In this document: positions 14,839-24,800 of the stretch, one piece after another
Position numbering within the stretch: position 1 is the stretch's first letter
Layout: each line of letters starts with the position of its first letter
NCBI RefSeq assembly: GCF_050314555.1
Contig: NZ_JBNPNH010000004.1
Location: 153,031-217,030, forward strand
Source: Spyradosoma sp004558035
GTDB taxonomy: Bacteria > Verrucomicrobiota > Verrucomicrobiia > Opitutales > UBA953
DNA: 64,000 nt
Reading direction: 5' to 3'
Notes under the pieces: model-generated
The model's input: the letters and a program-made list of their open reading frames with translations, nothing else
What the model was told of the DNA's origin: nothing
The model's database searches: none
Made by a program: the position numbers and the translations under genes

Positions 14839-16706
14839 GCCGCCGCGAAAAAACCGTTCCCGAAAAGAATCCGCGTTCCCGCGCCGAACTGCGCGACGCG
14901 TTCCCGGCGCGCGCCGCGCGCTTCTTCTCGCGCGTGCGCCACTACGCGGGCTACGTCTGGCCGCTGAAATGGTACTTTCTGCTCGCGTTCGCGACGGGGC
15001 TCGTCGCGGCGTCGGCGAGCGGGCTCGGCATTCCCGTGATGATCTACAAGGTGTTCCCGGCGGTGTTCGACCCGACGACGATGCCGAAGCCGATTCTGGA
15101 TTTTCTCGCGGCGCGCGTTCCCGCGGACTCGCTGAACATGGTCGTCCTCCTCGTCGCGTGCGCGGCGATGCCGCTCGTGTTCGTCGTGCGCGGCGTCGCG
15201 ATGTGGGTCAACGCGATGGCGGTCAACTATTTCGGCCTGCGCCTGCTCGAATCGATCCGCATCGACGTGTTCGCGCGCCTGCAGACGCTCCCCTTCGCGT
15301 TTCTCGAACGGCAGATGCGCGGCGACCTCCTCAGCCGCATCGTCTCCGACGCGCAGAACGTGCAGGAGATGATCACGAAGATTTCGAGCGACATCATCAA
15401 GCAGCCGCTCACGGCGGCGACGTCGATCTCCGCCCTCGTGTTCGTGCTCTGGGACCGCGCGGAGGCGACGATGTTCGTCGTCAGCGTGCTCTGCGCGGGC
15501 GTCGCCGTCGCGCCGATCTGGCTCTGCGGCAGGCGCATCGCCGCGAAGTCGCGCGCCGCGCAGAAGAACGTCGGCAAAATGAGCGCCGTCGTCCAAGAAA
15601 GCCTCAATTCGCAGCGCGAGATCCGCTCCTACGGCATGGAGCGCGAACAGGTCGAGCGCCTGCGCGGCGTGTCCGAGCGCTTCCGCCGCGAACAGCTCAA
15701 GGTCGTGAAATACCAGCAGGCGACGTCGCCCGCCCTCGAAGTCATCACCGCGCTCGCGCTCGCGTTCGTGCTCGTGCGCGGACGCTCGGCCGGCATGGCG
15801 CTGACGGACTTCATGGCGGTCGCGGGCGCGCTCTTCTTCGCCTTCGATTCGATCCGGCGCACCGGGCTCGCGTGGAACCGCCTCAACCAGGCGCAGGCTT
15901 CGCTCGAACGCCTCGAAGCGATTCTGACCGAGCCCGACACGATGCCCGACCCCGAAAACCCGAAACCGCTCCCACCCGACGCGGGAACGGTCGAATTCCG
16001 CGACGTCTCGTTCGACTACGGGAACGGCCGCGAGGCGCTCTCGCACGTGAGCGTGCGCGTTCCCGCCGGGCAGACGGTCGCCCTCGTCGGGCCCTCCGGC
16101 GCGGGCAAGACGACGTTCGCGAGCCTCGTCGCGCGCTTCTACGACGCGACGCGCGGCGCCGTGCTCGTCGGCGGAACCGATGTCCGCGAACTGCGCAAAA
16201 AGGACCTCCGCCGCAACATCGCGCTCGTGCCCCAGCACGCCGTGCTCTTCCGAGGGACGATCCGCGAAAACGTCCGCATCGGACGCCCCGGCGCGACGGA
16301 CGCCGAGGTCGAGCGCGCCGCGCGCGAAGCCGCCGCCGATGCGGGAACGCTCGGCGTCGCCGGCGGGCTCGACGCGAAGCTCGGCGATTTCGGCGACGGT
16401 GTCTCCGGCGGCCAGCGCCAGCGCATCGCCGTCGCGCGCGCCTTCCTCAAGGACGCCCCGATCCTGATTCTCGACGAGGCGACTTCCGCGCTCGACTCCG
16501 AGAGCGAAAAGAAGATCCAGGACAATCTCGAAAAGCTCGCGCGCGGGCGCACGACCTTCATCGTCGCGCACCGTTTTTCGTCGATCCGCATCGCGGAACG
16601 CATCCTCGTCTTTTCGGGCGGGCGCGTCGTCGGCGACGGCGCGCACGGCGCGCTCTACGCCTCCTGCCCGCTCTACCGCGAGCTCTACGACAAACAGGGC
16701 GTCTGA
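14835..16706 (+). CDS. MsbA-like ABC exporter, second of two
   Basis: 623 residues with the same architecture as its upstream neighbour: six TM helices, then an ABC domain with Walker A GPSGAGKTTF near 420, signature VSGGQRQRIAVARA near 523, Walker B ILILDEATSALD near 544 and H-loop IVAHRFSS. The two proteins are clearly paralogous (both have VFP near the first extracytoplasmic loop and RRT/KRLGEVYN-type helix ends) but divergent, as expected for subunits of a heterodimer rather than a fresh duplication. The start overlaps the previous stop by ATGA. Last gene of the kinase-GT-ABC-ABC group; a dispersed repeat follows within 15 bp. Confidence 0.9.
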   Translation: MSRREKTVPEKNPRSRAELRDAFPARAARFFSRVRHYAGYVWPLKWYFLLAFATGLVAASASGLGIPVMIYKVFPAVFDPTTMPKPILDFLAARVPADSLNMVVLLVACAAMPLVFVVRGVAMWVNAMAVNYFGLRLLESIRIDVFARLQTLPFAFLERQMRGDLLSRIVSDAQNVQEMITKISSDIIKQPLTAATSISALVFVLWDRAEATMFVVSVLCAGVAVAPIWLCGRRIAAKSRAAQKNVGKMSAVVQESLNSQREIRSYGMEREQVERLRGVSERFRREQLKVVKYQQATSPALEVITALALAFVLVRGRSAGMALTDFMAVAGALFFAFDSIRRTGLAWNRLNQAQASLERLEAILTEPDTMPDPENPKPLPPDAGTVEFRDVSFDYGNGREALSHVSVRVPAGQTVALVGPSGAGKTTFASLVARFYDATRGAVLVGGTDVRELRKKDLRRNIALVPQHAVLFRGTIRENVRIGRPGATDAEVERAAREAAADAGTLGVAGGLDAKLGDFGDGVSGGQRQRIAVARAFLKDAPILILDEATSALDSESEKKIQDNLEKLARGRTTFIVAHRFSSIRIAERILVFSGGRVVGDGAHGALYASCPLYRELYDKQGV

Positions 16707-17257
16707 CCGCGAAGAAAAACCGCAAAGTCAAAGGAAGTTAAAGGAAGTTTTCAGGGGAGAAGCGACATTACTGTCGCTTCCTCGAAATCCGCCCGCACAA
16801 ACTTCCCCTTTAAGCTCTTCTTTTGACACAGAGGAACGAAGAAACAGAGGAACGGAGGCCCGCGGGAACGCAAAGGAGGGCAAGCGTCCCCGCTTGCCCT
16901 CGGAATCCGCGGACGGAAATTTCAAACCCGCCCCGGCGGGGCGGAACAAGCGTAACCCCATGCGCGCGGCGAAGCGCGCGCTTGGGGAAAGCTCCGCACC
17001 TGCGCCGCGCCTGAAAGGCGCAACCGCCCGAAGCGTCCGACGTTTTCGCGGCGCGCCGTTCCCGCGGGGCAGTTGCGCTTTTCAAGCGCGTGTTCTTTTG
17101 CGGACGCCGCCCCAAGCGGCGGAGCCGCATGGGGTTATTTTTGTTCCGCATTTCATGCGGGAACGCGTTCGGGAAGACCGCAAAGTCAAAGGAAGTTTTT
17201 AGGGGGGAAGCGACATTCTTGTCGCTTCCTCGGAATCCGCCCGCACAAACTTCCCCT
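16707..17257. repeat. gene-free mosaic of dispersed repeats (foldback element copy 2 flanked by two AAGTTAAAGGAAG copies)
   Basis: No gene is seen. 16721-16815 is an AAGTTAAAGGAAG-family repeat with central hairpin AGCGACA-TTAC-TGTCGCT. 16815-16920 holds a GAGGAACGAAGAAACAGAGG segment and the hairpin GAGGGCAAGCG-TCCC-CGCTTGCCCTC (about 16877-16902), both recurring inverted at 25915-26010. 16930-17160 is the foldback element in reverse orientation relative to 3418-3640, with matching hairpins in reverse order. 17179-17262 is a second AAGTTAAAGGAAG copy with central hairpin AAGCGACA-TTCT-TGTCGCTT; it runs up to the stop of the next gene. Confidence 0.75.
16930..17160. repeat. foldback (MITE-like) element, copy 2 (inverted)
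   Basis: The same module set as 3418-3640 in reverse order: GCCCCGGCGGGGC, TAACCCCATGCGCGC stem, GCGCCT-GAA-AGGCGC, the CAGTTGC arm, GCGCTT-TTC-AAGCGC, GCCCCAAGCGGC stem, CCGCAT-TTC-ATGCGG. A third, partial copy lies at 56783-56842. Confidence 0.65.
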
Positions 17258-20111
17258 TTATTTCCCCTGCGTTCCCGCTTGGGCGCGGTGGAGGGACATG
17301 AGGACGGCGACGCAGGCGGATTCCGTCATCGCGCGCCAGTCGAAGCCGTAGGCCTCCATGACGGCGCGGTCGTTGTCGCGGTGCGCGCGGCGGAGCTCGG
17401 CGGGCATCGTCGTTTCGTCGTAAAGATCGGCGAGCGAACATTCCGGGAAGCGTTCCCGCGCGTCCAGAATCGCGCGCGCGGTTGCCTCGATTTTCGCGCG
17501 GAGCTCGGGCGCGGGAACGGGCCACGGGAAATTGTTGTACACGACGCTCGCCGAGTAGCGGTAATCGCTTTTCAGCCGCCCGCAGACCGCGCGCATCCAC
17601 GCCATGTGCACGTTCGACGTCAGCACGCCGAAGTGGTAGAGCGTCGCCTCGGGAACGATGAGGTTTGCATCTGAAGAAATCGTTCCCGCGTCCAAAAATC
17701 CCATCGGCACGTATTTGCGATTCTCAGACGAATGCCGAGGAACGAGTAGGTAAGATTTTTCTTTGTGTGGAGCGAAGAAAAAAAGATATGGAGTTTCCGC
17801 AAACGCGCGTGTGGGTGCGGCAGAACTTCCTAAACGAAATTCGCGCACGGCTTGAAGGCGACAACGAATTTCCGGATTGTCGCGATAGCGTGCGGGCGAA
17901 ACGTTTTTCAACCAAAGACAATAGCGCGTTTCATCCGAGTTTATGAAATCTCGTGCACCGATGTAGCGTCGCAACAAATCCGTAAGCATCGGATATTTTT
18001 CGACGAATTCTCTACGCTCGCTTTCCGTGAAAATGAAATTTCCGCCGTCGCTCGGTTTGTTGCCGTTGGTCATTACAGGAACGCTTACAATCGGTTTGCT
18101 ACGCGACTCGACGAAGACGTCGGGACCGTCGAAAAGGTAGGCGTTGATGTTTTTCGCGGGAACGGCGTTTCCGGTCTCGAGGAAGATGCGCGGGATAGTT
18201 TGCGCAGAAGGGGCTTTCGCCGAAGCGACAGGAATGTCGCTTCCCCGGAAGGAGAAGCCGATGATGACGCAGTGGACGTGCGCCTTGACGGAGGCTTCGC
18301 TGTCCCAGCGGAAAGTGCGGTAGGCGAAGTCGAAGCGGACGCCGAAGCGTTCGAAGAGCGGTTTCCAGAGCGCGGCGACCTGTTCGCCCTGCGTGACGGA
18401 ATTGGTGGAGACGAGCGCGGCGCGAATCGGCGTTCCCGCGATGAGTTCGGCGGTTTTGCGATACCACGCGCCGACGTAATCGATGCTGTTCACCAATTTC
18501 CCTTTTCCAAAAATTTTGACCGCCTCGTCTTTTTGTTCCTTGCTCATCATGGACGCGCCCACGAAGGGCGGATTTCCCATGATGAAGGAGAGTTTTTCGC
18601 GGGGGACGACGCTCGCCCAGTCGATGCGGAGGGCGTTGCCTTCGACGATGTTGGCGTAGGATTTGAGCGGGAGGAAGTCGAGCGGACGGCGGACGATGTC
18701 TTCGGTTTCCTTGAGCATCTGGGACTCGGCGATCCAGAGGGCGGTCTTGGCGACGGTGACGGCGAAGTCGTTGATTTCGATCCCGTAGAACTGTCCGATG
18801 GAGACGCGGATGAGGTCGCCGGTGAGGTCGAATTCGATCTGGCGGGAACGCTCGCGGAGGACGTCGTTTTCGAGGCGGCGGAGGGAGAGGTAGGTTTCGG
18901 TGAGGAAGTTGCCGGAGCCGCACGCGGGATCGAGGAAAGTGAGGGAGGCGAGGCGCGCGCGGAGGGCTTCGAAGCGGCGTTCGCGGGAACGCTCGACGGG
19001 CTCGGCGCGCGCGGCTTCGAACTCGGCGCGGAGCTCGTCGAGGAAAAGCGGGTCGATGACTTTGTGGATGTTTTCGAGCGAGGTGTAGTGCATGCCGCCG
19101 GAGCGGCGGGTTTCGGGGTTGAGCGTGGATTCGAAGACGGCGCCGAAGATGGTGGGAGAGATTTCGGACCAGTCGAAATTTTCGCTGGCTTCGCGGAGGA
19201 GGAGCGAGCGGATGCGGTCGGTGAAGTTGGGGATTTCGACGTTTTCGTCGGCGAAGAGCCCGCCGTTGACGTAGGGGAAGGCGGCGAGCTCGGGGGCGAG
19301 GTAGGGATCGCGGTCTTCGGGACGCGTGTCGAGAACGCGGAAGAGCTCGATGAGGGCGCGGCGCGCGTGCGGGGCGTCGTAGGCGCGGAGGTAGTCGTGG
19401 AAGGCGGCGTGCCTGCCGAAGATGCCGGCGTCTTCGGCGTAGAGGCAGAAGACGAGGCGGACGCAGAGAACGTTGAGGCTGCGGAGCGCGCGCGGATCGG
19501 AGGGGTCGCGGTATTGGGCGAGAAATTCGTCGTAGAGGAGTCCGACGAGCTCTCCCGCCTTGATGGAGATTTCGAACTCGCGGCGGGTGTTTTCGTCGCC
19601 TTCGTCCACGAGGAAGTTGAGGCGGTAGTATTCTTTCTCGAGATTTTCGAGGCGGACGATTTCGGGCTCGGCGTGGGGACGCTCGAGGTCGTGGACGTGG
19701 AATTCGGCGAAGTTGCAGACGACGATCCATCGCGGGCGCGCGGAGTAAGGCAGCTCGGCGGCGTAACGCTTCGCCTGCTGAAAAGGCGTCAACAGCGAGC
19801 CGTCGGACTGGCGCGCCGCCTTGCGGAGATCCTTGTCGGCGCCTTTCTGCTCGATGAGGACTTTGGTCGCGGGAATGGCGGCGTCGATGAAGCTCGTGTT
19901 CGCGAGCTGGATGCGGTTTTCGAAGGAGATGAATTTTTCGGGTTCGGCAACGCCGAAGACGTCGCGGAGAAGCGAGAGCCAGAAGGGCTGGGATTCGCCC
20001 TTTTCGTAGCCCTTGCCGCGCCAGAACTCGGCGAACGCCTTGGCGGCGGCGCGGCGGGCGGCGTCGGTCAGACTTTTATTACCGGGGGGGTATGGCGACA
20101 GAGTTATCCAT
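17258..20111 (-). CDS. Type IIG/IIL (MmeI-like) restriction-modification enzyme, phase-variable, present in an off frame
   Basis: An uninterrupted frame from about 20083 to the TAA at 17258 encodes a single-chain restriction enzyme and N6-adenine methyltransferase. An N-terminal nuclease region has FIDAAIPATKVLIEQK (D-x10-E-x-K). The methyltransferase has DPACGSGNFLTETYLSLRRLE (near 18915) and NPPF (near 18560). A C-terminal specificity region follows. The natural start is the ATG at 20111, 12 nt after the recD stop. From it the frame reads MDNSVAIPPR and stops because of a C7 tract (20090-20084); one C fewer gives MDNSVAIPPGNKSLTDAARR and continues for about 950 residues. Without slippage only internal starts such as the TTG at 19792 remain, which would lose the nuclease. 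The segment 17660-18110 is much AT-richer, suggesting an exchanged recognition domain. A homopolymer sequencing error is the alternative. Confidence 0.82.
20084..20090 (-). repeat. C7 (G7 on plus strand) homopolymer, slippage tract just after the start codon
   Basis: Seven C on the coding strand follow ATG-GAT-AAC-TCT-GTC-GCC-ATA. With seven C the next codons are CCC CCC CGG TAA; with six they are CCC CCC GGT AAT and join the long methyltransferase frame. Eight C also gives an early stop. Confidence 0.8.
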
Positions 20112-20123
20112 AATGAAGAATTT

Positions 20124-21887
20124 TCAGGCTTTTACGAAAATGCGCGCGGCGAGGAGGGAGGCGTGGCTCGGGAGCGTGAGGACGGCGGCGCGGACGGCGT
20201 CGGGCGAGAAATAAAACGCGAGGCGGCTCTTCGTCGCGTCCGCCGTTTCGCGGAAGCGCGTCAGCGCCGTGTAGAGCAGCGGGCGCGTGCAGAAGCCTTC
20301 GCGCGGCGAGGGCGGGAAGAACACGCAGAGGCGGGAAAATTCCGAGCCCTGCGATTTGTGGATCGTCGTCGCGTAGGCGCTCTCGTGCGGCGGCAGAAAC
20401 GCCGTCGGGACGCGGCGCGCGTTCCCGTTCTCGTCGGCGAACCACGCGTAAAGGCGACCGTCTTCGCGGGAACGTAGCACGACGCCGACGTCGCCGTTGT
20501 TCAGCCCCTGTGCGGGATCGTTTTTCGTGACGACGATCGGGCGCCCGTGAAAATGCCCGTCGCCCGCGCGCGCGCCGGGAGCGAACGCCGCTTCCGCGAG
20601 CGCGTTGATCGTGTTTTTGCCGAACGCGCCTTCCGCCGTCGGCGTGAGCACGCGCGTCGTCTCCAAGAGCGCGAGCAGCGCGGCGGGATCGGCGTCGGCG
20701 GCGGGCGCGCGCAGCTCGGGCGGGAACGTCTCCGCGAGCGCGGCGAGGATTTTTTCGCGGCTTTTTTCCTTCCCGCAGTCGCCGAGAACGACGTTCGCGG
20801 GAACGCTTCCGCCGAGCGCGGCGAGCGCGCCGGGGGCGTCGCCTTCGAGCACGCGCCGCGCGAGGCCGCCGAGAAAGCTGTCCGCGCGGAAGCGGTGCCC
20901 GCATTCGAGCCGGGCGCGGCAGGGCGCGAGATTTTCCGCGGCGCAGAGCTCGCCGAAGACGCGCCCGGGCATCACGGATTCGAGCTGGTTCCCGTCGCCG
21001 AGCAGCACGAGCTTCGCGCGCGCGGGCAGCGCCCCGAGCAGCAGCGCCGCCATGCTCTGCGAAATCATCGACGCCTCGTCCACGACGACGAGGTCGGCGT
21101 CGAGCGGCGCGGCGACGCGGAGGCGCTCCGGCGAAACGCCGAGGAGGCGGTACAGCGTCTTCGGTTCGAGCCGGGCGATCTTCCGCAGCGCGGATCGCGT
21201 ATTTTCTTCGCGGATACGCGAAAAATCGATCGCGGCGACCTGACCGACGAGCGATTCGCGGATGCGCGCCGCCGCCTTGCCCGTGGGCGCGGCGAGCGCG
21301 ATCTTCGCGTCCGGATTTTCCGCGAGCACGCACGCGAGCGCGCGCAGCAGCAGCGTGGTCTTGCCCGTGCCCGGGCCGCCGGAGACGAGCGCCAGGCGCC
21401 CGGAAAGAATCCGCTCCGCGGCGGCGCGCTGTTCGTCCGCGAGCGCGAAGCCGAAGCCTTCCGCCTCGCCCGCGCGGAGCAGCGCCTTCGCGGCGTCGGA
21501 GACGGGCTCGGGCGCGCCGAGCCGGGCGCGGATCTCCCGGGCGATTGCGCGCTCCTCCGCGAGGCGCCGGCGGAAGTAGAGCGTCGGCGCGTCGGGCGCG
21601 GTCTCGGCGTCGAAGACGAGCGGCGCGGGAACGTCCTCGCCGGCGGCGGCGACGAGCGCCGACGCGCCGGGAACGCCGCCGAGCTCCCGCAGAAAGGCGA
21701 GCTCCCCGCGCGAAAGGCGCAGGCAGGTCGCGTTTTCCGCGTAAACGGCTTCGGCGAGGCGCAGCGCGAGTTTTTCGAGGCGCGCGACGCCGTCAGCGGG
21801 AACGCCGCAGTCGCGCGCGATCGACGCGGTCTCCACGGCGAGCCAGCGGGCTTCGGCGCAAAAAAGTTTCTCGAGTTCCGCGTTCAT
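20124..21887 (-). CDS. recD: RecD-like helicase, exodeoxyribonuclease V alpha subunit
   Basis: 587 residues, the usual size for RecD of RecBCD. A helical N-terminal domain binds the partner subunits. Walker A GGPGTGKTTLLLRAL lies near 169-180, Walker B VVVDEASMISQ near 262, the motif LLGDGNQLESVMPG near 290, and the C-terminal SF1 motifs TIHKSQGSEF and LYTALTRFRE follow. RecD is the 5'-3' helicase motor of the complex that processes DNA ends. Its ATG overlaps the recB stop (ATGA). The restriction enzyme follows after 12 nt, so it is likely co-transcribed. No recC is in the window. Confidence 0.88.
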   Translation of the reverse strand: MNAELEKLFCAEARWLAVETASIARDCGVPADGVARLEKLALRLAEAVYAENATCLRLSRGELAFLRELGGVPGASALVAAAGEDVPAPLVFDAETAPDAPTLYFRRRLAEERAIAREIRARLGAPEPVSDAAKALLRAGEAEGFGFALADEQRAAAERILSGRLALVSGGPGTGKTTLLLRALACVLAENPDAKIALAAPTGKAAARIRESLVGQVAAIDFSRIREENTRSALRKIARLEPKTLYRLLGVSPERLRVAAPLDADLVVVDEASMISQSMAALLLGALPARAKLVLLGDGNQLESVMPGRVFGELCAAENLAPCRARLECGHRFRADSFLGGLARRVLEGDAPGALAALGGSVPANVVLGDCGKEKSREKILAALAETFPPELRAPAADADPAALLALLETTRVLTPTAEGAFGKNTINALAEAAFAPGARAGDGHFHGRPIVVTKNDPAQGLNNGDVGVVLRSREDGRLYAWFADENGNARRVPTAFLPPHESAYATTIHKSQGSEFSRLCVFFPPSPREGFCTRPLLYTALTRFRETADATKSRLAFYFSPDAVRAAVLTLPSHASLLAARIFVKA

Positions 21888-24800
21888 GCCTTCACGCCTC
21901 CTTCAAGCGCGAGCGCCGCCTCGAGCTCGTCGAGCCGGGCGTCGTCGAGCGAATCGTCGAAATGCACGGCGTTCCAGCGCACGAAGAAATACGCGACGCC
22001 GGCGAGGCGCGCGCCGCCGTTCCCGCCGCGCGTCTCGCGCAGCAGCCGCCTCAGCGCGATCGCGTAGATCGCCCACTGCAGCGCGTAGCCGCTTTCGACG
22101 ATTTCGTCCTCGAGATTCCGGCGCGTCATGAATTTCGCGCCTTTCTCCATGACGCGGTTGGTCTTCCAGTCGGCGATGAAATACGCGTCGCCGACGCGCG
22201 CGACGAGGTCGATGTAGCCGTGCATGAACCCGTCCGCGTCGAGCGCGCCGCGCGCGCGCCGCGCCCAGTGCGTCTCCGCGGTGCGCGCGTAGATTCCGCC
22301 CCAGCGCGAAAAGACGTCGTGAAGTTTTGAATACAGATCTTCCGTCCTGCGCAGGCGGAAGAAGAACTCGACTTCGCGGAGCGCGTCGCGGGCGACGTCG
22401 ATCTGTTCGAGCCGGATTCCCGCCGGGCCGAAGGGCAGGCGCAGCGTCGCGTCGAACATTCCGGCGAATTTTCCGCGCGTCGCGGCGTCGTCCCGCCATT
22501 CCGGGAACGCGCCCTTGTTCTCTTCGACGAGCGCGTCGAGATTCCCGCGGGAACGGAAATCGAGCTTTTCGAAGATCGCGTGCACGAAGGTGCCGAAATG
22601 CGTTCCCGCGGGCAGGTCGCAGTGCGGCGGCGCGGGAAAGACTTCGTCCGCGGCGGGCGTCTCCGCGTCGGCGAAGCGCTCGGCGTCGGTCTCGTCGCGG
22701 GCGTTTTCGTCGTGCCCGCCGACGAGCCCGGAAAAGCTGTACACGCCCCAGGCGTCGTCGATCTTCAGGGCGTTCCCGCGCGCGGTCTCGGCGTCGAAGG
22801 CGCGCGATTTCGGGGCTTCCTCGGCGCGCGGCTCGAAGGGCAGGCGCTGGAGCGGCTCCGCCTCGTCCAGCGCGCGCCAGTGCGGGAGCGCGTCGGCGGC
22901 GGGCGCGATCGCGTTCTCGGGCGTGATCAGCCCGGCGGCGACGAGCAGGCGGCGCATGTAGGATTCCGCGGGCGCGTTGTACGACGTCGCCTGCGCGTGA
23001 TAGACGACGGCGGCGAAGCGCGCGCGCGTGAGCGCGACGTAGGCGACGCAGGATTCGTTCAGCGCGTTCGCCTCGATTTCGGCGCGCTGGAAGCGTTTCG
23101 CGTTCTCGCGCGCGGCCGCCGTCCGCGAATTTCCGTCCTCGGGGCGCAGCAGCAGCTTCGCGCCGTCGGCGGATTCCGCGCGCACGTATTTCCGGCGCCG
23201 CTTGGAATCCCGAACCAACAGCGGTCGGTCCCAGAGGCCCGGCAGAAAGACGAAATCGTATTCGAGCCCTTTGCTCTTGTGCATCGTGACGAGGCGCACG
23301 GCCTCCTCGTCGCCGCCGGCGCGCAGCGCGGTCTCCGTCGCGTCGCCGAAGGAGGCCCCGGCGCCGAAGACGCGCTCGAACAGCGCGCGCGGCGCGAGAT
23401 TTTCGCGCGATTCGCCGCTCTGCAGCAGCTCGAGCACGTGGCGCGCGTTCGTCAGCCGCGCGGCGGCGTTTTCGAGCTTCGCGAGCGTTTCCGCGAACGC
23501 GTACGCGTCGGCGAGACGCGAGAACGCCTCGAAGACGCCGCGGCGTTCCCAGAGCTTTCCGCACTCGAAAAGCGCTTCGCGCAGGCGCGCGAGCCCGTCG
23601 GCGTTTTCCGCGCCCGGCGTCAGATCCGCGTAAAAGGTTTTCCCGAAGAACTGCGTCGTCGCGGCGCGGCGCACGGCGGCTTCGTCCGCGGGCGCGAGCA
23701 TCGCTTCGAGCACGGCGCGTACGTCCGCCGCCTCGCGCGTCTCGAAGACGGCGCTCTTCGACGTCGTCACGGCGGGAACGCCGGCGCGGACGAGCGCCTC
23801 GCGCAGCGTCTCCGCTTCGGAATTCTTGCCGACGAGCACGGCGACCGAGCGCGCGGGAACGCCCTGCCCGAGCACGAGCGCGCGCACGTCCTCGACGAGC
23901 CGGCGGCGGACCGCTGTGCGCGCCGTCTCGCCGTTGCCGGGAAAGCCGACGCGGAGAAACGCCGCGGGAGCGCCCGTCGTCTCGCCTTTGTCCGCGGGCG
24001 GGCGCGTTTCCTGAAATTCGAGATGCCCGCCGACCCGCGCGCCCTTGAAGTCGCCGATCCGCGCGTCGAAGGCGAAGAGCTCGTTGAACGCGGCGATCGC
24101 TTCGGGCGTCGAGCGCCAGTTCGTGCCGAGCGTGAGCGCGTTTCCCGCGCTTTCGGATTCGATGCGTTCCCGCGCCGCGCGGTACGTGAAGACGTCGCCG
24201 CCGCGAAATTCGTAGATCGCCTGCTTCGGATCGCCGACGACGAAGAACGGCCGTTTTTTCCGCACGAAGACGCGCTCGAAAATCTCCCACTGCACGGGAT
24301 CGGTGTCCTGAAATTCATCGACGAGCGCGACTTTGAAGCGGCGCGCGATCTTGTCGGCGAGCGCGGGATTTTCCCGCAGCGCGTCGCGCAGGCGCAGCAG
24401 CACGTCGTCGAAGGAAAGCGAATCGCCCGAAACGCGGCGTTCGCGCCACGCCGCGAGCCCTTCCTCGAGAAACGCCCTTTTCCACGGTGCGGCGAGGGAG
24501 GCGTCGAAAGGCGTCTCGGGATTTTTCGCGAAAAGCGAAAGCAGCTCCGCGGCTTCGTCGACGGAAACGCGGGCGAAATCCGCGTCGCCGGCCAGGCGGC
24601 GGCGGCGCAGCAGGCGCGCGGCGAAGCGGCGGATCGCGTCGCCGTCCTCCTCGACGGGCTTCAGCCCCGGCGGCAGCCCGCATTCGACACAGAAGTCGCG
24701 CAGCATCCGCATGCAGAAGCCGTGGATCGTGGACACGGCGGCCTCGTCGAACTCGGCGTCGGCGAGCCGCAGCGCGACGCGTTCCGCCGCGCTCACGGGA

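Noticed and set aside
20100..20112. Shared ATGGATAACT between the methyltransferase start and the rc of 44420-44435
   Set aside because: Ten matching bases only; consistent with chance between AT-rich segments.
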